This document shows, one piece after another, positions 54,216 to 64,000 of a DNA stretch of 64,000 nt. Positions within the stretch are counted from its first letter, which is position 1, and each line of letters begins with the position of its first letter. The notes below the pieces were generated by a model. That model saw only the letters and a program-made list of their open reading frames with translations, was not told the origin of the DNA and made no database searches. Source of the stretch: Candidatus Pantoea formicae (lineage in GTDB: Bacteria > Pseudomonadota > Gammaproteobacteria > Enterobacterales > Enterobacteriaceae); the NCBI RefSeq assembly GCF_011752625.1, contig NZ_VWXD01000002.1:806001-870000 (forward strand), written 5' to 3'. Position numbers and translations under genes: made by a program.

Positions 54216-54292
54216 TGGCGGAACGGACGGGGCTCGAACCCGCGACCCCCTGCGTGACAGGCAGGTATTCTAACCAACTGAACTACCGCTCC
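54216..54292 (-). tRNA. aspV: tRNA-Asp, anticodon GTC
   Basis: A 77-base minus-strand cloverleaf starting GGAGCGGTAGTTCAG, with anticodon loop CTGTCAC, T-arm GGTTCGAGC and encoded CCA. It is virtually identical to E. coli tRNA-Asp and sits downstream of dnaQ, as aspV does there. Confidence 0.97.
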
Positions 54293-54426
54293 GCGCTTTG
54301 TTCCCCGTCGAGAACGAGGCGAATATTAATGGCAGCCTCATCCTCCGTCAACGCTTTTTCTATGGGAATGATTCGTTTGCCGTTTTTTTCATCTCACTGC
54401 CGCTTTTACAGACAAAATCATCCCTA

Positions 54427-55158
54427 TCAGGCTCGCCACAGGCAGCTGCCGCCCTTTTTCAACACTAAGTCGAGGCGACTTTCATGTGCGATCATTTCTT
54501 CATCGCTGGCGCTGACCACGCGCAAACCCGAACTTGGACGCGCAATACGTTGAATATTATCGCCATCCGATTGGCTGCTTTGCTCACTATCCAGTGAAAA
54601 GGCCAGCGATGTCTGACCACCGGTCATCATCAGGAAGACTTCTGCCAGAATCTCGGCATCGAGCAAAGCGCCGTGTAGCGTACGTTTGCTGTTATCAATT
54701 TCGTAGCGGTTACACAAGGCATCCAAGCTGTTGCGCTTGCCTGGATACATCTTACGCGCCATGGCCAGGCTATCGGTAACCTGACAGAACGTGTCCGTTT
54801 TGCCTATGCCACGCTTCAGCATGCCGAACTCGTAGTCCATAAAGCCGATATCGAACGAGGCGTTATGGATCACCAGTTCCGCACCGCGGATATAATCAAG
54901 GAATTCATCGGCGATATCAGCAAACATGGGTTTATCGGCGAGAAATTCATCCGCAATACCGTGAACGCCAAACGCTTCCGGGTCCACCAGCCGATCGGGC
55001 TTGAGGTACATATGGAAATTATTGCCGGTCAGGCGACGGTTAATCACCTCAACAGCACCGATTTCAATGATGCGATGTCCTTCATAGTGCACACCGATCA
55101 TGTTCATGCCGGTGGTTTCTGTATCGAGGACGATCTGGCGGTTATTTGCAGTGCTCAT
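54427..55158 (-). CDS. dnaQ: DNA polymerase III epsilon subunit (proofreading exonuclease)
   Basis: 243 residues. The DEDDh exonuclease residues are visible: QIVLDTETTGMN (Asp, Glu), HNASFDIGFMDYEF (Asp) and LHGALLDAEILAEVFL (His, Asp). The C-terminal tail binds the alpha subunit. It is divergent from rnhA with only 53 bases between the start codons, the classic dnaQ/rnhA arrangement. Confidence 0.97.
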   Translation of the reverse strand: MSTANNRQIVLDTETTGMNMIGVHYEGHRIIEIGAVEVINRRLTGNNFHMYLKPDRLVDPEAFGVHGIADEFLADKPMFADIADEFLDYIRGAELVIHNASFDIGFMDYEFGMLKRGIGKTDTFCQVTDSLAMARKMYPGKRNSLDALCNRYEIDNSKRTLHGALLDAEILAEVFLMMTGGQTSLAFSLDSEQSSQSDGDNIQRIARPSSGLRVVSASDEEMIAHESRLDLVLKKGGSCLWRA

Positions 55159-55211
55159 AGGACTCGTTTTATGTCAGACTTGGCGTTTTGTCAGAAGGAA
55201 GTCTACCAGAG

Positions 55212-55679
55212 ATGCGCAAACAGGTAGAAATATTCACCGATGGATCCTGCCTCGGTAATCCCGGCCCTGGCGGCTACGGCGCCATTTTACGTTATGGTGC
55301 GCATGAAAAAGAGTTCAGCACTGGCTATCGCCTCACTACCAACAACCGTATGGAAATGATGGCGGCGATTGTCGCCCTTGAAGCCTTGACTCAGCCTTGT
55401 GCCGTAGTGCTCAGCACCGATAGCCAGTATGTGCGCCAGGGCATTACCACCTGGATTCATAACTGGAAAAAACGTGGCTGGAAAACCGCTGATAAAAAGC
55501 CAGTGAAAAATGTCGATCTCTGGAAACGGCTCGATCTGGCCCTGAGCACGCACGAAATCCAGTGGGAGTGGGTAAAAGGTCACGCCGGCCACCCGGAAAA
55601 CGAACGCTGTGACGAACTGGCGCGCAGTGCCGCCGGCAATCCAACGATGGATGATATCGGTTATCAGGTCGAATCCTGA
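55212..55679 (+). CDS. rnhA: Ribonuclease HI
   Basis: Start 55212 ([21 protein letters not shown]) gives 155 residues, matching E. coli. Catalytic acidic residues are in FTDGSC (Asp), [10 protein letters not shown] (Glu) and STDSQYV (Asp), and the basic protrusion is [16 protein letters not shown]. It degrades RNA in RNA-DNA hybrids. Its 3' end overlaps convergent yafS by 16 bases. Confidence 0.98.
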   Translation: MRKQVEIFTDGSCLGNPGPGGYGAILRYGAHEKEFSTGYRLTTNNRMEMMAAIVALEALTQPCAVVLSTDSQYVRQGITTWIHNWKKRGWKTADKKPVKNVDLWKRLDLALSTHEIQWEWVKGHAGHPENERCDELARSAAGNPTMDDIGYQVES

Positions 55680-56398
55680 TCCTTCACTTCGCGGAACTGA
55701 CGTGTAGCGTTAACCGTTTGTCGCAGTTGCGCTTTGCTTAGACTTTTCTTCATTTTGGTGGGCGTTAAAGGGAAGGTTCTTTTACGCGCCACCACAATGT
55801 TGAGGCACCCCAGCGCAGGCAGATGCGCACTGATGACCTTCCCTCCCTGGCTATGCCATGGCACCACCTGAAAACGGGTGCGATACACCACTTCGTAATT
55901 GAGCAAGCTGAGCCAATCAAGCAGTCTCGTCTGGCTGAACATACGTCCACTCCATGGCGCTCGCTTGTGCAAGCCGGGAATACCTTTGCTGATCCCCAAC
56001 AGGCTAAACGGATTGAAGCCGCTGATAATCATCCAACCGTCATCGATCAATACACGATCCACCTCCCGCAAAACACGGTGCGGGTCCTGGCTCCACGACA
56101 AGGTATGTGCCAATAAACAGGCATCGATAGATTTCGCTTCAAAGGGTAATTGCGTGGTGTTGGCGATCACCTGGAGGTCATCGCCCTCAATGCCCACATT
56201 CACCTGATGCGATATGGCACACTGGCTGGTATTGATTTCTGCGCTAAGGCTGCCAAGTTTAAGCATATGAAAGCCATACAGCTTTCCAAGGTAAGGCTGT
56301 AACTGCTGCGTGAGCGCATCACGAAAATAGTCTCCCCATGGCATATCGCGCCAAGAGCGCGGCGCAGTGAGAATCTGGCGTGTTTTAGCTGGCTTCAT
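55664..56398 (-). CDS. yafS: SAM-dependent methyltransferase-like protein YafS
   Basis: 244 residues with a class I methyltransferase fold: [63 protein letters not shown]. The glycine-rich SAM loop is not well conserved. The function is unknown. It is divergent from gloB with a 40-base gap, as in E. coli. Confidence 0.94.
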   Translation of the reverse strand: MKPAKTRQILTAPRSWRDMPWGDYFRDALTQQLQPYLGKLYGFHMLKLGSLSAEINTSQCAISHQVNVGIEGDDLQVIANTTQLPFEAKSIDACLLAHTLSWSQDPHRVLREVDRVLIDDGWMIISGFNPFSLLGISKGIPGLHKRAPWSGRMFSQTRLLDWLSLLNYEVVYRTRFQVVPWHSQGGKVISAHLPALGCLNIVVARKRTFPLTPTKMKKSLSKAQLRQTVNATRQFREVKDQDST

Positions 56399-56438
56399 GC
56401 TCTACCATCATCCTTATTCTACGACCTGAGAGGTGTTT

Positions 56439-57194
56439 ATGAATCTTACCAGCATTCCCGCATTGCAGGATAACTACATCTGGACACTGACAGACGATGA
56501 TAAAAATTGTCTGATTGTCGATCCCGGAGAAGCCCAACCGGTACTGGATAAAATCAGGGTTAACCACTGGAAACCCGTTGCTATTTTGCTGACCCATCAT
56601 CATCACGATCACGTTGGCGGGGTCGCAGAATTGCTGCAGCACTACCCTGATATCGAGGTTTTCGGTCCAGCCGAAACTCAGGAAAAAGGGGCCAAACGAA
56701 TTATCGCTGAAGGGGATGAATTTACGCTGCTTGGGCTAAATTTCCGTGTCATCGCAACACCCGGACACACTTTAGGACATATCTCATATTTCAGTTCACC
56801 TTATCTTTTTTGCGGTGATACGATGTTTTCGGGTGGCTGCGGACGTCTCTTTGAGGGCACCGCGGAACAAATGTTCAATTCATTTCAGAAACTTAACCAA
56901 CTCCCTTCAGATACTCTGATTTGCTGTGCGCATGAGTACACTTTATCCAATATGAAGTTTGCTGCGGCTATTCTGCCCCATGACCCGAAAATTTTGGCAA
57001 GGTATCAACAAATTAAGGACTTACGTGCAGAAAATCGCATTACTTTGCCCACAAAACTGGGCTTAGAGCGGGAAATAAATTTATTTCTCCGTACGCAAGA
57101 TCCTGATTTACAAAAGGCTTTAGGGACTAATGTTGCTTCGTCCCCGTTATGGCAAACATTCGCTGATCTACGCGAGAAGAAAGACCGTTTTTGA
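56439..57194 (+). CDS. gloB: Hydroxyacylglutathione hydrolase (glyoxalase II)
   Basis: ATG 56439 ([20 protein letters not shown]) gives 251 residues. The binuclear metal site is complete: [37 protein letters not shown] and CCAHEYT. It hydrolyses S-lactoylglutathione in methylglyoxal detoxification. A GTG 6 bases upstream is in frame, but the ribosome site GAGAGG fits the ATG. Confidence 0.97.
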   Translation: MNLTSIPALQDNYIWTLTDDDKNCLIVDPGEAQPVLDKIRVNHWKPVAILLTHHHHDHVGGVAELLQHYPDIEVFGPAETQEKGAKRIIAEGDEFTLLGLNFRVIATPGHTLGHISYFSSPYLFCGDTMFSGGCGRLFEGTAEQMFNSFQKLNQLPSDTLICCAHEYTLSNMKFAAAILPHDPKILARYQQIKDLRAENRITLPTKLGLEREINLFLRTQDPDLQKALGTNVASSPLWQTFADLREKKDRF

Positions 57195-57265
57195 TATTTC
57201 TGGTTGTGTTGTGTGGACCCCTAACGTATAGTTGCTCGTCTTTTAAGCGAACTATTGACACACAC

Positions 57266-58636
57266 ATGAAGGCTAAAGCGATCTTACTCGCCTCGGTCTT
57301 GCTGGTAGGATGTCAGGCATCAAGGAATGACGCCAATATCCCCGTACAGCATGCACAGAGCCTGTCTTCAGCTGGTCAAGGTGAAAATGGAAAGTACGGA
57401 GATCGATTGTTGTCGCCGCGATGGCAGGATGATGGAACAAGCCTCGCAGAAGATACTGATCTCTGGAATCACATTAGTGACGAGTTGAAGATGGGGATTC
57501 CGGAAAACCCCCGGATCCGCGAACAAAAAACAAAGTACTTAAGAAATAAGAGCTATCTCCACGATGTAACATTACGGGCAGAGCCGTACATGTACTGGAT
57601 AGTCGAGCAGATACAGAAACGTAAAATGCCGATGGAACTGGTACTGCTACCCATAGTGGAGAGCGCTTTTGACCCACATGCAACATCTTCTGCGAATGCC
57701 GCTGGCATCTGGCAGATTGTTGCACAAACGGGCAAAAACTATGGTTTGAAACAGAACCAATGGTACGACGGGCGCCGCGATGTGGTGGCCTCGACCAAAG
57801 TTGCGCTGGATATGATGCAGCGTCTGAACGGCATGTTTGACGGTGACTGGTTGTTAACAGTGGCCGCCTATAACAGCGGTGAAGGACGTGTGCTGAAAGC
57901 GATTAAACAGAATAAGGCGCGCGGCAAGCCGACTGACTTCTGGCATTTATCGCTTCCCCGCGAAACCACGGTCTACGTACCTAAAATGTTGGCCTTGAGC
58001 GAAATCCTTAAGAACAACAAGCAGTACGGTATCAAGTTGCCGACCCCGAACGAAAGCCGTGCGTTAGCACGTGTGGAAGTGGGACAGCAAATTGAACTGA
58101 CGCAGGCCGCAGATATGGCGGGTATGTCGCTCAACAAGTTGAAGAGCTTCAACGCCGGTTATAAAAACGGCACCACTGCGCCAAATGGACCGCACTACAT
58201 TATGGTGCCGAAGTCCAACGTTGCTAAGCTACGCAATTCACTGGCATCCGGTGATATTGCTTCCGTGCAGCCTACTGAAATGGCGAAAGCCAGTGCAGCA
58301 GGAGACAATTACACGGTACGTAAAGGCGACACCTTGTCAGCAATTGCTAACAAGCTTGGCGTAAGCGTCAGTGCACTGAAACAGCAGAACAACCTGCGCA
58401 GTGCTTCAGTTCGCATCGGTCAGAAGTTGACCGTTGGCGGCAAAGCAACGCAGTTGGCTGATAACGGCAACAGCATCACCTACCGTGTACGTAAGGGTGA
58501 TTCTTTTGCCAGTATTGCAAAACGTCATGGTGTGAACACACAAGACGTTATGCGCTGGAACAGTGACGCTAAAGACATTCAGCCGGGCGATAAGCTCACG
58601 CTGTTTGTGAAGAATAGCGCAACACCTGATACTTAA
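57266..58636 (+). CDS. mltD: Membrane-bound lytic murein transglycosylase D
   Basis: Start 57266 gives a lipoprotein signal MKAKAILLASVLLVGC (Cys16) and 456 residues. The transglycosylase domain has the catalytic Glu in LLPIVESAFDPHATSS and the AGIWQI motif. Two LysM repeats lie near the C-terminus (about 348-392 starting YTVRKGDTLSAIANK, and about 406-450 starting YRVRKGDSFASIAKR). It cleaves glycan strands at the outer-membrane inner face. It ends at a strong hairpin. Confidence 0.96.
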   Translation: MKAKAILLASVLLVGCQASRNDANIPVQHAQSLSSAGQGENGKYGDRLLSPRWQDDGTSLAEDTDLWNHISDELKMGIPENPRIREQKTKYLRNKSYLHDVTLRAEPYMYWIVEQIQKRKMPMELVLLPIVESAFDPHATSSANAAGIWQIVAQTGKNYGLKQNQWYDGRRDVVASTKVALDMMQRLNGMFDGDWLLTVAAYNSGEGRVLKAIKQNKARGKPTDFWHLSLPRETTVYVPKMLALSEILKNNKQYGIKLPTPNESRALARVEVGQQIELTQAADMAGMSLNKLKSFNAGYKNGTTAPNGPHYIMVPKSNVAKLRNSLASGDIASVQPTEMAKASAAGDNYTVRKGDTLSAIANKLGVSVSALKQQNNLRSASVRIGQKLTVGGKATQLADNGNSITYRVRKGDSFASIAKRHGVNTQDVMRWNSDAKDIQPGDKLTLFVKNSATPDT

Positions 58637-58643
58637 TGCTCCG

Positions 58644-58670
58644 AAAAGGCTGACTTTTGTCAGCCTTTTT
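58644..58670 (+). terminator. Rho-independent terminator of mltD
   Basis: AAAAGGCTGAC-TTTT-GTCAGCCTTTTT, 8 bases after the mltD stop. Confidence 0.93.
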
Positions 58671-58917
58671 CATTTTTCTACCCTTCACTCTCGCTTTTCC
58701 AACCCCTTTTTCATTACGGCTTTAATCCCGATTAAAAACCTTAGCGCGTGATACTGTTCAAATAACCGCCATGCAATTCTTGTATGGTAGGTCACGCCCT
58801 TTAAGGTTAACAAAAGACGCAAGCAATGTAGCCAAAATGCTACAAACATTTGCGTATTGTGCCGCTGGATGCTTTTTTTGACGCGGCTTGTAACCATCAG
58901 TTGGAAAAGGGTTGATG

Positions 58918-60240
58918 ATGAGTGATAGCTTGAATGAGCAGCTGAATGCTGCCGAAAAAGATTCAACACCGCAGCAAAAGATGACGAACAAATCGAGTTG
59001 GCTGCCGCGTGCCCACCCTCTCTCATGGGCAATGCTGGTCATTACGACACTGGCAATATTGATGAACTCCATCGATCGCATCATCCTTCCTACCTTGCTG
59101 CCAGCCATTATGAAGGATTTCAACTTAAGCGAAGTCCAAGCAGGCTGGATTAATTCGTTGAGCTTCTTTGGCACCCTCTCTGGTGCCGTTGTTTTCGGCT
59201 TGCTCTCTGATTACATCGGGAGCGGCTACCGTCGATGCTACAGCTGGTGTCTTGCGGTTCTGGTGGAAATCATTTCAGGAGTGGCGACCGCATTTTGTAA
59301 GACGCTGGGTGCCTTCCAAGCGCTTCGTGTATTCATGGGAATGGGAACGGGCGGCTCAGAACCCATTAATGTCGCGTTGTTAGGAGAGTGGTGGCAGAAA
59401 GAGAACCGCGGCTTTGCGATTGGTGTGCATCACACCGGCTTCCCACTTGGGCAGTTCCTTGGACCCGTACTGATTGCCGCCATCCTGATGTTCGGTGACT
59501 GGCGCCACGCTTTTCTATTCATTCCCCTAATTGGGCTGGTGATTGTGGTGTTACAGCTGATCATCGGTACCAAAAAGAACCATGAACGCGTATTTCATTG
59601 GATCGATGAAAATCGGTTAACTCGCCCTATCGAAGCTAAGCCACAAAAATCGAGCCTGAAGAATTCATTTAGCTGCTTAAAAAATCGCAACTGCCTGATG
59701 GCCATTGCGTTGGTATTTGGTTTTATCTGGGCAGAAATGGGTATCGCTAATTTCTTAACACTGCAGCTCACACGTGAGGTGGGGTTGGATCTCTCTACCG
59801 CCGCGATTATCTCTGGCGCTTCGGGGATCACAGGATGGATCGGACAAATTGCCTGGGGTAGTTTCTCCGATAAACGCGGGCGTAAAACCTCTCTGACGTT
59901 CATCATTGCCGGTTGGATTCTCGCCTGCACACTCTGCATTTTTATCCACTCAGCCACACTGGCTTGGGCAATTTTAATTTTCTGGGGAGTGTTCCGCAAT
60001 TCACCTTACCCGGTGGCCTATGCGCTGTTGATTGACTCATCCCCACATGCTGCAGCGTCAAGCCTCGGCTTGATGATAGGTCTGGCCGTTGGCATCGCTG
60101 GAATCTTAGTCGCGCCTGTGAGTGGTTGGATTATTCATACATGGGGCTTTAGCGTTCATTATCTCGTCATTGTCGGCATGCTGCTGCTTTCGTGCATTCC
60201 GCTCGCCTTGCTCAAAGAAACCGTAAACGTGAAGAAGTGA
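58918..60240 (+). CDS. MFS transporter of unknown substrate
   Basis: About 440 residues with 12 predicted membrane helices. The N-terminal MFS signature is MNSIDRIILPTLLPAIMKDF, followed by GLLSDYIGSGYRRCY and, in the second half, WGSFSDKRGRKTSL. It resembles the organic-anion MFS symporters. The second of two ATGs is chosen because of AAGGG spacing. It is followed after 7 bases by a cyclase-family hydrolase on the same strand, so the pair probably imports and hydrolyses one compound. It is inserted between mltD and yafD, where E. coli has yafE. Confidence 0.86.
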   Translation: MSDSLNEQLNAAEKDSTPQQKMTNKSSWLPRAHPLSWAMLVITTLAILMNSIDRIILPTLLPAIMKDFNLSEVQAGWINSLSFFGTLSGAVVFGLLSDYIGSGYRRCYSWCLAVLVEIISGVATAFCKTLGAFQALRVFMGMGTGGSEPINVALLGEWWQKENRGFAIGVHHTGFPLGQFLGPVLIAAILMFGDWRHAFLFIPLIGLVIVVLQLIIGTKKNHERVFHWIDENRLTRPIEAKPQKSSLKNSFSCLKNRNCLMAIALVFGFIWAEMGIANFLTLQLTREVGLDLSTAAIISGASGITGWIGQIAWGSFSDKRGRKTSLTFIIAGWILACTLCIFIHSATLAWAILIFWGVFRNSPYPVAYALLIDSSPHAAASSLGLMIGLAVGIAGILVAPVSGWIIHTWGFSVHYLVIVGMLLLSCIPLALLKETVNVKK

Positions 60241-60247
60241 GAATGAA

Positions 60248-60943
60248 ATGACCCATTTATGGACGCAGCTTCGCAATAGCAAACTTATTGAACTCAACCA
60301 TTTGCATCAGGTCAGCATGCCAGTGTGGCCAACGCACCCCAAATTTACTGTGGCTGATAACGAAAGCTACCAAGGTGGCGACGGTAACTACAACTGCCAA
60401 CTGGTGATGGGGGACCACTGCGGCACGCATGTGGATTCTCCGTCGCATTTTATTGAAGGGGGGAAAACCATTGAGCAAATTGACGTGCGCCAGCTCATTG
60501 GCCGTGGCCTGTTGCTGGATATGCGAAGTACCGCCCCTCGCACCACATTTGGTGTAGAAGAGATTCAAAGATGGGAACAAGAGTTTGGCCAGATTGAAGC
60601 GAATGATATTGTGATTTTTCGTACAGGCTGGCACGAAAAGTGGGCGCTTAAACCCGAACACAGCGCCTTTTTGCAAGACTGGCCAGGGCTCTCAGCGGAA
60701 GGCGCAACCTATTTGATTGGAAAAGGCGTACAGGTATTTGGCACTGACGCACTTTCATTAGATGCATTCGGAAACGAGGGTAATCCAGTCCATTTGGAGG
60801 TGTTAGGCAATGACAAGCTGATCATTGAGAATCTGGCGAATCTGCAATTATTGCCACCTCGCTTTACCTTTATCGCTTTGCCGCTGCGCATTGCCCACGG
60901 CTCCGCATCGCCAGTGCGAGCTATTGCGCTCGTTGAAGATTAG
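60248..60943 (+). CDS. Cyclase-family hydrolase (PF04199; kynurenine formamidase/isatin hydrolase-like)
   Basis: 231 residues with the family metal-binding motif [18 protein letters not shown] and the later [12 protein letters not shown]. Members hydrolyse N-formylkynurenine, isatin or similar amides and lactams using Mn2+ or Zn2+. Its partner MFS gene suggests uptake and hydrolysis of an external substrate, which cannot be named. The 3' end overlaps convergent yafD by 4 bases. Confidence 0.88.
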   Translation: MTHLWTQLRNSKLIELNHLHQVSMPVWPTHPKFTVADNESYQGGDGNYNCQLVMGDHCGTHVDSPSHFIEGGKTIEQIDVRQLIGRGLLLDMRSTAPRTTFGVEEIQRWEQEFGQIEANDIVIFRTGWHEKWALKPEHSAFLQDWPGLSAEGATYLIGKGVQVFGTDALSLDAFGNEGNPVHLEVLGNDKLIIENLANLQLLPPRFTFIALPLRIAHGSASPVRAIALVED

Positions 60944-61740
60944 CGAGCAAAGGCACCGGGCGTAAACTCAACCAGTAAAGGATTGTGGTCAGACGCCCGA
61001 GTGACTAACACAGAGGCTTCGCTAACTTTCATATCTCGGTAGAAAACGAAATCTAACGGGCGCCCAAAGGCTTTACGCCGGTGGTCGTCCGTGAAGTTGA
61101 CTTCACGTAATGCCATCTCTTCAGCGAAGCGATAGAGCGCGTTCATACGCTGGCGACTCCATGCGTTAAAATCACCGGCCATGATAACAGGCCCGCGATG
61201 GTGCTGAATTTGCTCACCAATAGGTCCTAGCTGTTTGCTATAGACATCTACGCCGAGGCTGAAATTCACCGCATGGATATTCACGACCATCAGCATTTCA
61301 CCCGTCGGGAGAGGGTATGCCGTCACCAACGCCGATTTTGCCAGCCGCAGTAAGGGTTCGCGCTCCCGCAGCGGGCAGCAATAGACTGGATGTGCAGAAG
61401 CCAACGTCATGACACCCGAAGGGTGCTGAGGCAAAACAAAGGCTGGAACCTGGTCGGCCGCAAGATAGTTACTCGTGGCAAATTTGACCAGCTCAGGTGT
61501 GGTTTGTGCTTCCTGCAACAGCACCAGATGGGCATCCTTACCGAAACCCTGAAGTACTGACATCCAGTCTGCTCGCTGCTGCTTAAAGATGTTCCACACT
61601 AAAACCCGCAATGCTGGGTCCGCAGGTAAGGGGGCACCGGGCGGCAGCGCCTGCCCCAGATGCAACATCGCCCCTGGCGGAAATATCCGCTCAGCAGGCT
61701 GCCCCGCTACATAACGCATTGCATAAGTTTTTTTTCGCAC
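60940..61740 (-). CDS. yafD: Endonuclease/exonuclease/phosphatase family protein YafD
   Basis: 266 residues starting [19 protein letters not shown], as in E. coli YafD. EEP-domain residues appear in [26 protein letters not shown] and [12 protein letters not shown]. The substrate is not established. It is transcribed towards the cyclase gene. Confidence 0.94.
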   Translation of the reverse strand: MRKKTYAMRYVAGQPAERIFPPGAMLHLGQALPPGAPLPADPALRVLVWNIFKQQRADWMSVLQGFGKDAHLVLLQEAQTTPELVKFATSNYLAADQVPAFVLPQHPSGVMTLASAHPVYCCPLREREPLLRLAKSALVTAYPLPTGEMLMVVNIHAVNFSLGVDVYSKQLGPIGEQIQHHRGPVIMAGDFNAWSRQRMNALYRFAEEMALREVNFTDDHRRKAFGRPLDFVFYRDMKVSEASVLVTRASDHNPLLVEFTPGAFAR

Positions 61741-61920
61741 TTTCCCGCCTGGCTGATTTACGACTACAACTTCACCTGACAGTTATAGGGATTTTAGTGC
61801 GGGGTTTCAATTGATGTTCTTCATTGTCGGAATTTGCTTCACAGCCAATTGAAGTAAAAAACCCTACTTGCTGGCTATCCAACTTTCGGGGGTCACTTCA
61901 TCTGGCGATTTTTTGTGGTT

Positions 61921-63099
61921 CTACTCCGTCACTAATTGTGCGCGCGACTTGTCAAGTTGACCGCTCAAACGTACCAGTAAAAGCGCGAAAAACACGATTA
62001 CCGCACCGACCCAAGGCGTTTGAGCCAACCCATAGTGCTCAACGATATGCCCCCCCACTAATGAGCCCAGCGCGATGCCAATATTAAACGCCGCAATATT
62101 CAGACCTGAAGCCACGTCCACTGCACCAGGTGCATAAGATTCTGCTTTTTGCACCACATAAACCTGTAACCCCGGCACGTTAGCAAAAGCAAAAATTCCC
62201 ATCACCAAAACTGTCACCAGCGCCATATAGTGCGAACTGGCGGTAAACTGAAACAGCAGCAACAATACGGCCAATGCAGCAAAGATCAGCGTTAATGCAG
62301 GCACAGCGCCATGACGGTCGGCCAGTTTACCGCCCCAAATATTACCGATAGCCACGGAGATACCGTATCCCAGCAAAATGACACTCACTGCGGAGGGTGA
62401 GAACCCAGCCAATGACTGCATCATCGGCGCCAGAAAAGTGAAAGCCGTGAAGACGCCACCATAGCCCAGCGCCGTGATGGCATAAATCAGTAACAGGCGT
62501 GGATTGACCATCACACGAGCTTGTTGTGCCAGCGTGGTAACGGGAGGTTGAGCAATATTACGCGGCACCAGAATCATACTGCTGAGCAATGCAATGACAC
62601 CCAACAGCGAAACCGCAAGAAAACTTTCACGCCAGCCAAAGTGCTGACCAATCAAGGTACCCAGAGGTACGCCCGTGACCAGCGCTACGGTTAAACCACC
62701 GAACATGATGGCGATGGCACTCGCCGCTTTTTCTTTGCTGACCAAGCTCGTCGCAATCGTCGACCCAACAGAAAAGAAGACGCCATGTGCTAGCCCTGTT
62801 AGCAAACGCGCAATCACCAGCGTCTCATAATTGGGAGCCAACCAGGCCACCAAATTACCTGCCGTGAAGAGCACCATGAGCCCCATGAGCAACTGCTTAC
62901 GCGGCAGCTTTCCAGTTAACGCGGTGAGTACAGGTGCGCCGACCGCGACACCCAGTGCGTAGATAGAGACCAGCATACCTGCTGAAGGCAGTGTGATGCT
63001 GAGCTGTTCTGCAATTGTAGGGATCAGACCCACGATAACAAATTCGGTGGTTCCGATAGCGAAGGCGCTGATAGTAAGCGCCCAGAGTGCAAGTGGCAT
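61921..63099 (-). CDS. MFS transporter, DHA1/arabinose-efflux type
   Basis: 392 residues with 12 helices. The N-terminus FAIGTTEFVIVGLIPTIAEQL and the LARLLTGLAHGVFF-type motif (ARLLTGLAHGVFFSVG) are those of the AraJ/YdhP drug and sugar efflux branch. It is divergent from yafC over 100 bases, a typical arrangement for a LysR regulator and its target, although in E. coli yafC does not neighbour such a gene. Confidence 0.88.
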   Translation of the reverse strand: MPLALWALTISAFAIGTTEFVIVGLIPTIAEQLSITLPSAGMLVSIYALGVAVGAPVLTALTGKLPRKQLLMGLMVLFTAGNLVAWLAPNYETLVIARLLTGLAHGVFFSVGSTIATSLVSKEKAASAIAIMFGGLTVALVTGVPLGTLIGQHFGWRESFLAVSLLGVIALLSSMILVPRNIAQPPVTTLAQQARVMVNPRLLLIYAITALGYGGVFTAFTFLAPMMQSLAGFSPSAVSVILLGYGISVAIGNIWGGKLADRHGAVPALTLIFAALAVLLLLFQFTASSHYMALVTVLVMGIFAFANVPGLQVYVVQKAESYAPGAVDVASGLNIAAFNIGIALGSLVGGHIVEHYGLAQTPWVGAVIVFFALLLVRLSGQLDKSRAQLVTE

Positions 63100-63199
63100 G
63101 ATTGACTCCCAAGAATGTTTTGATGGGCGTCATTATCGACTCATGCTTTAATGACAAAAAGGTGCAAAGTAACAATAGACTTTTGCTGTGGAGAGCATA

Positions 63200-64000
63200 A
63201 TGAAAGCGTCATCAGATGAGTTAAGAGTCTTTATTGCCGTGGTCGAAAGCGGCAGTTTTAGCCGAGCCGCCGAGCAATTACAGATGGCCAATTCAGCTGT
63301 TAGCCGCACAGTGAAAAAGCTTGAGAACAAATTGGGTGTGGCATTGCTGACGCGCACAACACGGCAACTCGCACTGACACACGAAGGTGAGCACTACTTC
63401 CGACGCGTGCAAAAACTGATGCAGGAGATGTCTACTGCCGAGAATGAGTTGATGGAGCGTCAGCAAGCACCAAAAGGGGTCCTGCGCATTGATGCCGCTA
63501 CACCGGTCATCCTGCATTTGATACTTCCCATGATTAAACCCTTTCGTGAACGATATCCTGGCGTTAGCCTGTCGCTGATTTCATCTGAGAGTTTTATCAA
63601 TCTGATTGAACGTAAGGTCGACGTTGCCATTCGCGCAGGCAATCTGACAGACTCAACTTTACGGGCGCGCTTACTGTTTATTAGTTATCGCAAGCTGGTA
63701 GCGACCCCGGCATATTTAGCGAAATATGGCGTTCCTACTTCCACAGCAGATCTTGCTCACCATGAATGCCTTGGCTTTGTTGAACCCTTGCGTTTAAACC
63801 GTTGGCCAATTTCCGATAATGGCCGCGATCTCTATGATATTGAGCCGGGAATGTCCTCGAATAGTGGTGAAACTATCAAACAACTGTGCCTTGATGATCA
63901 GGGCATCGCTTGCCTGTCTGATTACATGGTCGATAGCGAAATTGCGGATGGGACCTTCATTGAGATATTGGCAGAACAACGTGTGCCTGTTGAAATGCCT
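63200..64000 (+). CDS. yafC: LysR-family regulator YafC, 3' end beyond window
   Basis: From ATG 63200 (GGAGAG upstream) the frame is open for 267 codons to the window edge; E. coli YafC has about 304. The HTH is at about 15-45 ([29 protein letters not shown]). The effector domain follows ([56 protein letters not shown]). The likely target is the divergent MFS gene; this is inferred from position. Confidence 0.92.
   Translation, partial: MKASSDELRVFIAVVESGSFSRAAEQLQMANSAVSRTVKKLENKLGVALLTRTTRQLALTHEGEHYFRRVQKLMQEMSTAENELMERQQAPKGVLRIDAATPVILHLILPMIKPFRERYPGVSLSLISSESFINLIERKVDVAIRAGNLTDSTLRARLLFISYRKLVATPAYLAKYGVPTSTADLAHHECLGFVEPLRLNRWPISDNGRDLYDIEPGMSSNSGETIKQLCLDDQGIACLSDYMVDSEIADGTFIEILAEQRVPVEMP

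Noticed and set aside
1..64000. CRISPR arrays, IS elements or rRNA
   Set aside because: No regularly spaced identical repeats, no transposase-like frame and no rRNA sequence were seen. The 44-bp tandem repeat at 38894 has no spacers.

Overview
The window looks like a chromosomal segment of an Erwiniaceae-type enterobacterium, most likely Pantoea or a close relative. The order yafC, yafD, mltD, gloB, yafS, rnhA, dnaQ, aspV, fadE, gmhA, yafJ, dpaA (yafK), dinB, pepD, gpt, frsA, crl, phoE, proB, proA, thrW matches the E. coli backbone (here inverted). The cargo between these anchors differs from E. coli. Genus assignment is inference; no rRNA or other genus marker is present.

Left end (1-4.5 kb): a minus-strand operon for oxidative, non-phosphorylated L-fucose-type sugar acid breakdown (SDR dehydrogenase, FAH-type hydrolase, L-fuconate dehydratase, and a lactonase cut by the window edge). 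It diverges from a FadR-type GntR regulator, with a palindromic operator between them. From 4.6 to 6.1 kb lies a small low-GC island behind tRNA-Thr(CGT): a lipoprotein resembling T6SS immunity proteins and a HELGH-motif Vgr/Rhs-associated gene split by a stop codon. Between thrW and proA (6.3-11.0 kb) is a compact phage-derived block on one strand: CI/LexA-type repressor with repeated operators, a small unknown protein, endolysin, holin, Rz, nested Rz1 and a tailspike. No integrase, replication, capsid or tail-tube gene is visible.

Middle (11.3-29.3 kb): core genes proBA, phoE (Pho box), crl, frsA, gpt and pepD; a three-gene ribose/xylose-type ABC sugar importer; dinB (LexA box), dpaA, yafJ, gmhA and fadE (FadR box). 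From 29.3 to 35.7 kb is a complete methionine salvage set (mtnK, mtnA, mtnBCD, mtnE, mtnU) with a MetJ-box-like site in each of its two divergent promoter regions. A HigBA toxin-antitoxin pair and katG follow.

Purine-ring catabolism (39.0-54.1 kb): a large hpx-type cluster. One eight-gene minus-strand operon runs from an amino-acid-type ABC importer through HpxJ and HpxK to UraD and UraH. Divergent from it, separated by the RpiR-type regulator HpxU, are hpxWXYZ. These are followed by hpxSAB (racemase and allantoinase with a GntR regulator) and the divergent NCS1 permease hpxC. Together they take 5-hydroxyisourate through allantoin and allantoate to ammonia and glyoxylate-level products, and handle oxalurate/oxamate. 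Sigma-54 type -24/-12 promoters precede three transcription units, which points to nitrogen control.

Right end (54.2-64 kb): aspV, dnaQ, rnhA, yafS, gloB and mltD, then an inserted MFS transporter plus cyclase-family hydrolase of unknown substrate, yafD, a second MFS exporter, and the LysR gene yafC, cut by the window edge. Several intergenic regions carry a REP-like family of short palindromes built on GTAGGGT...ACCCTAC.
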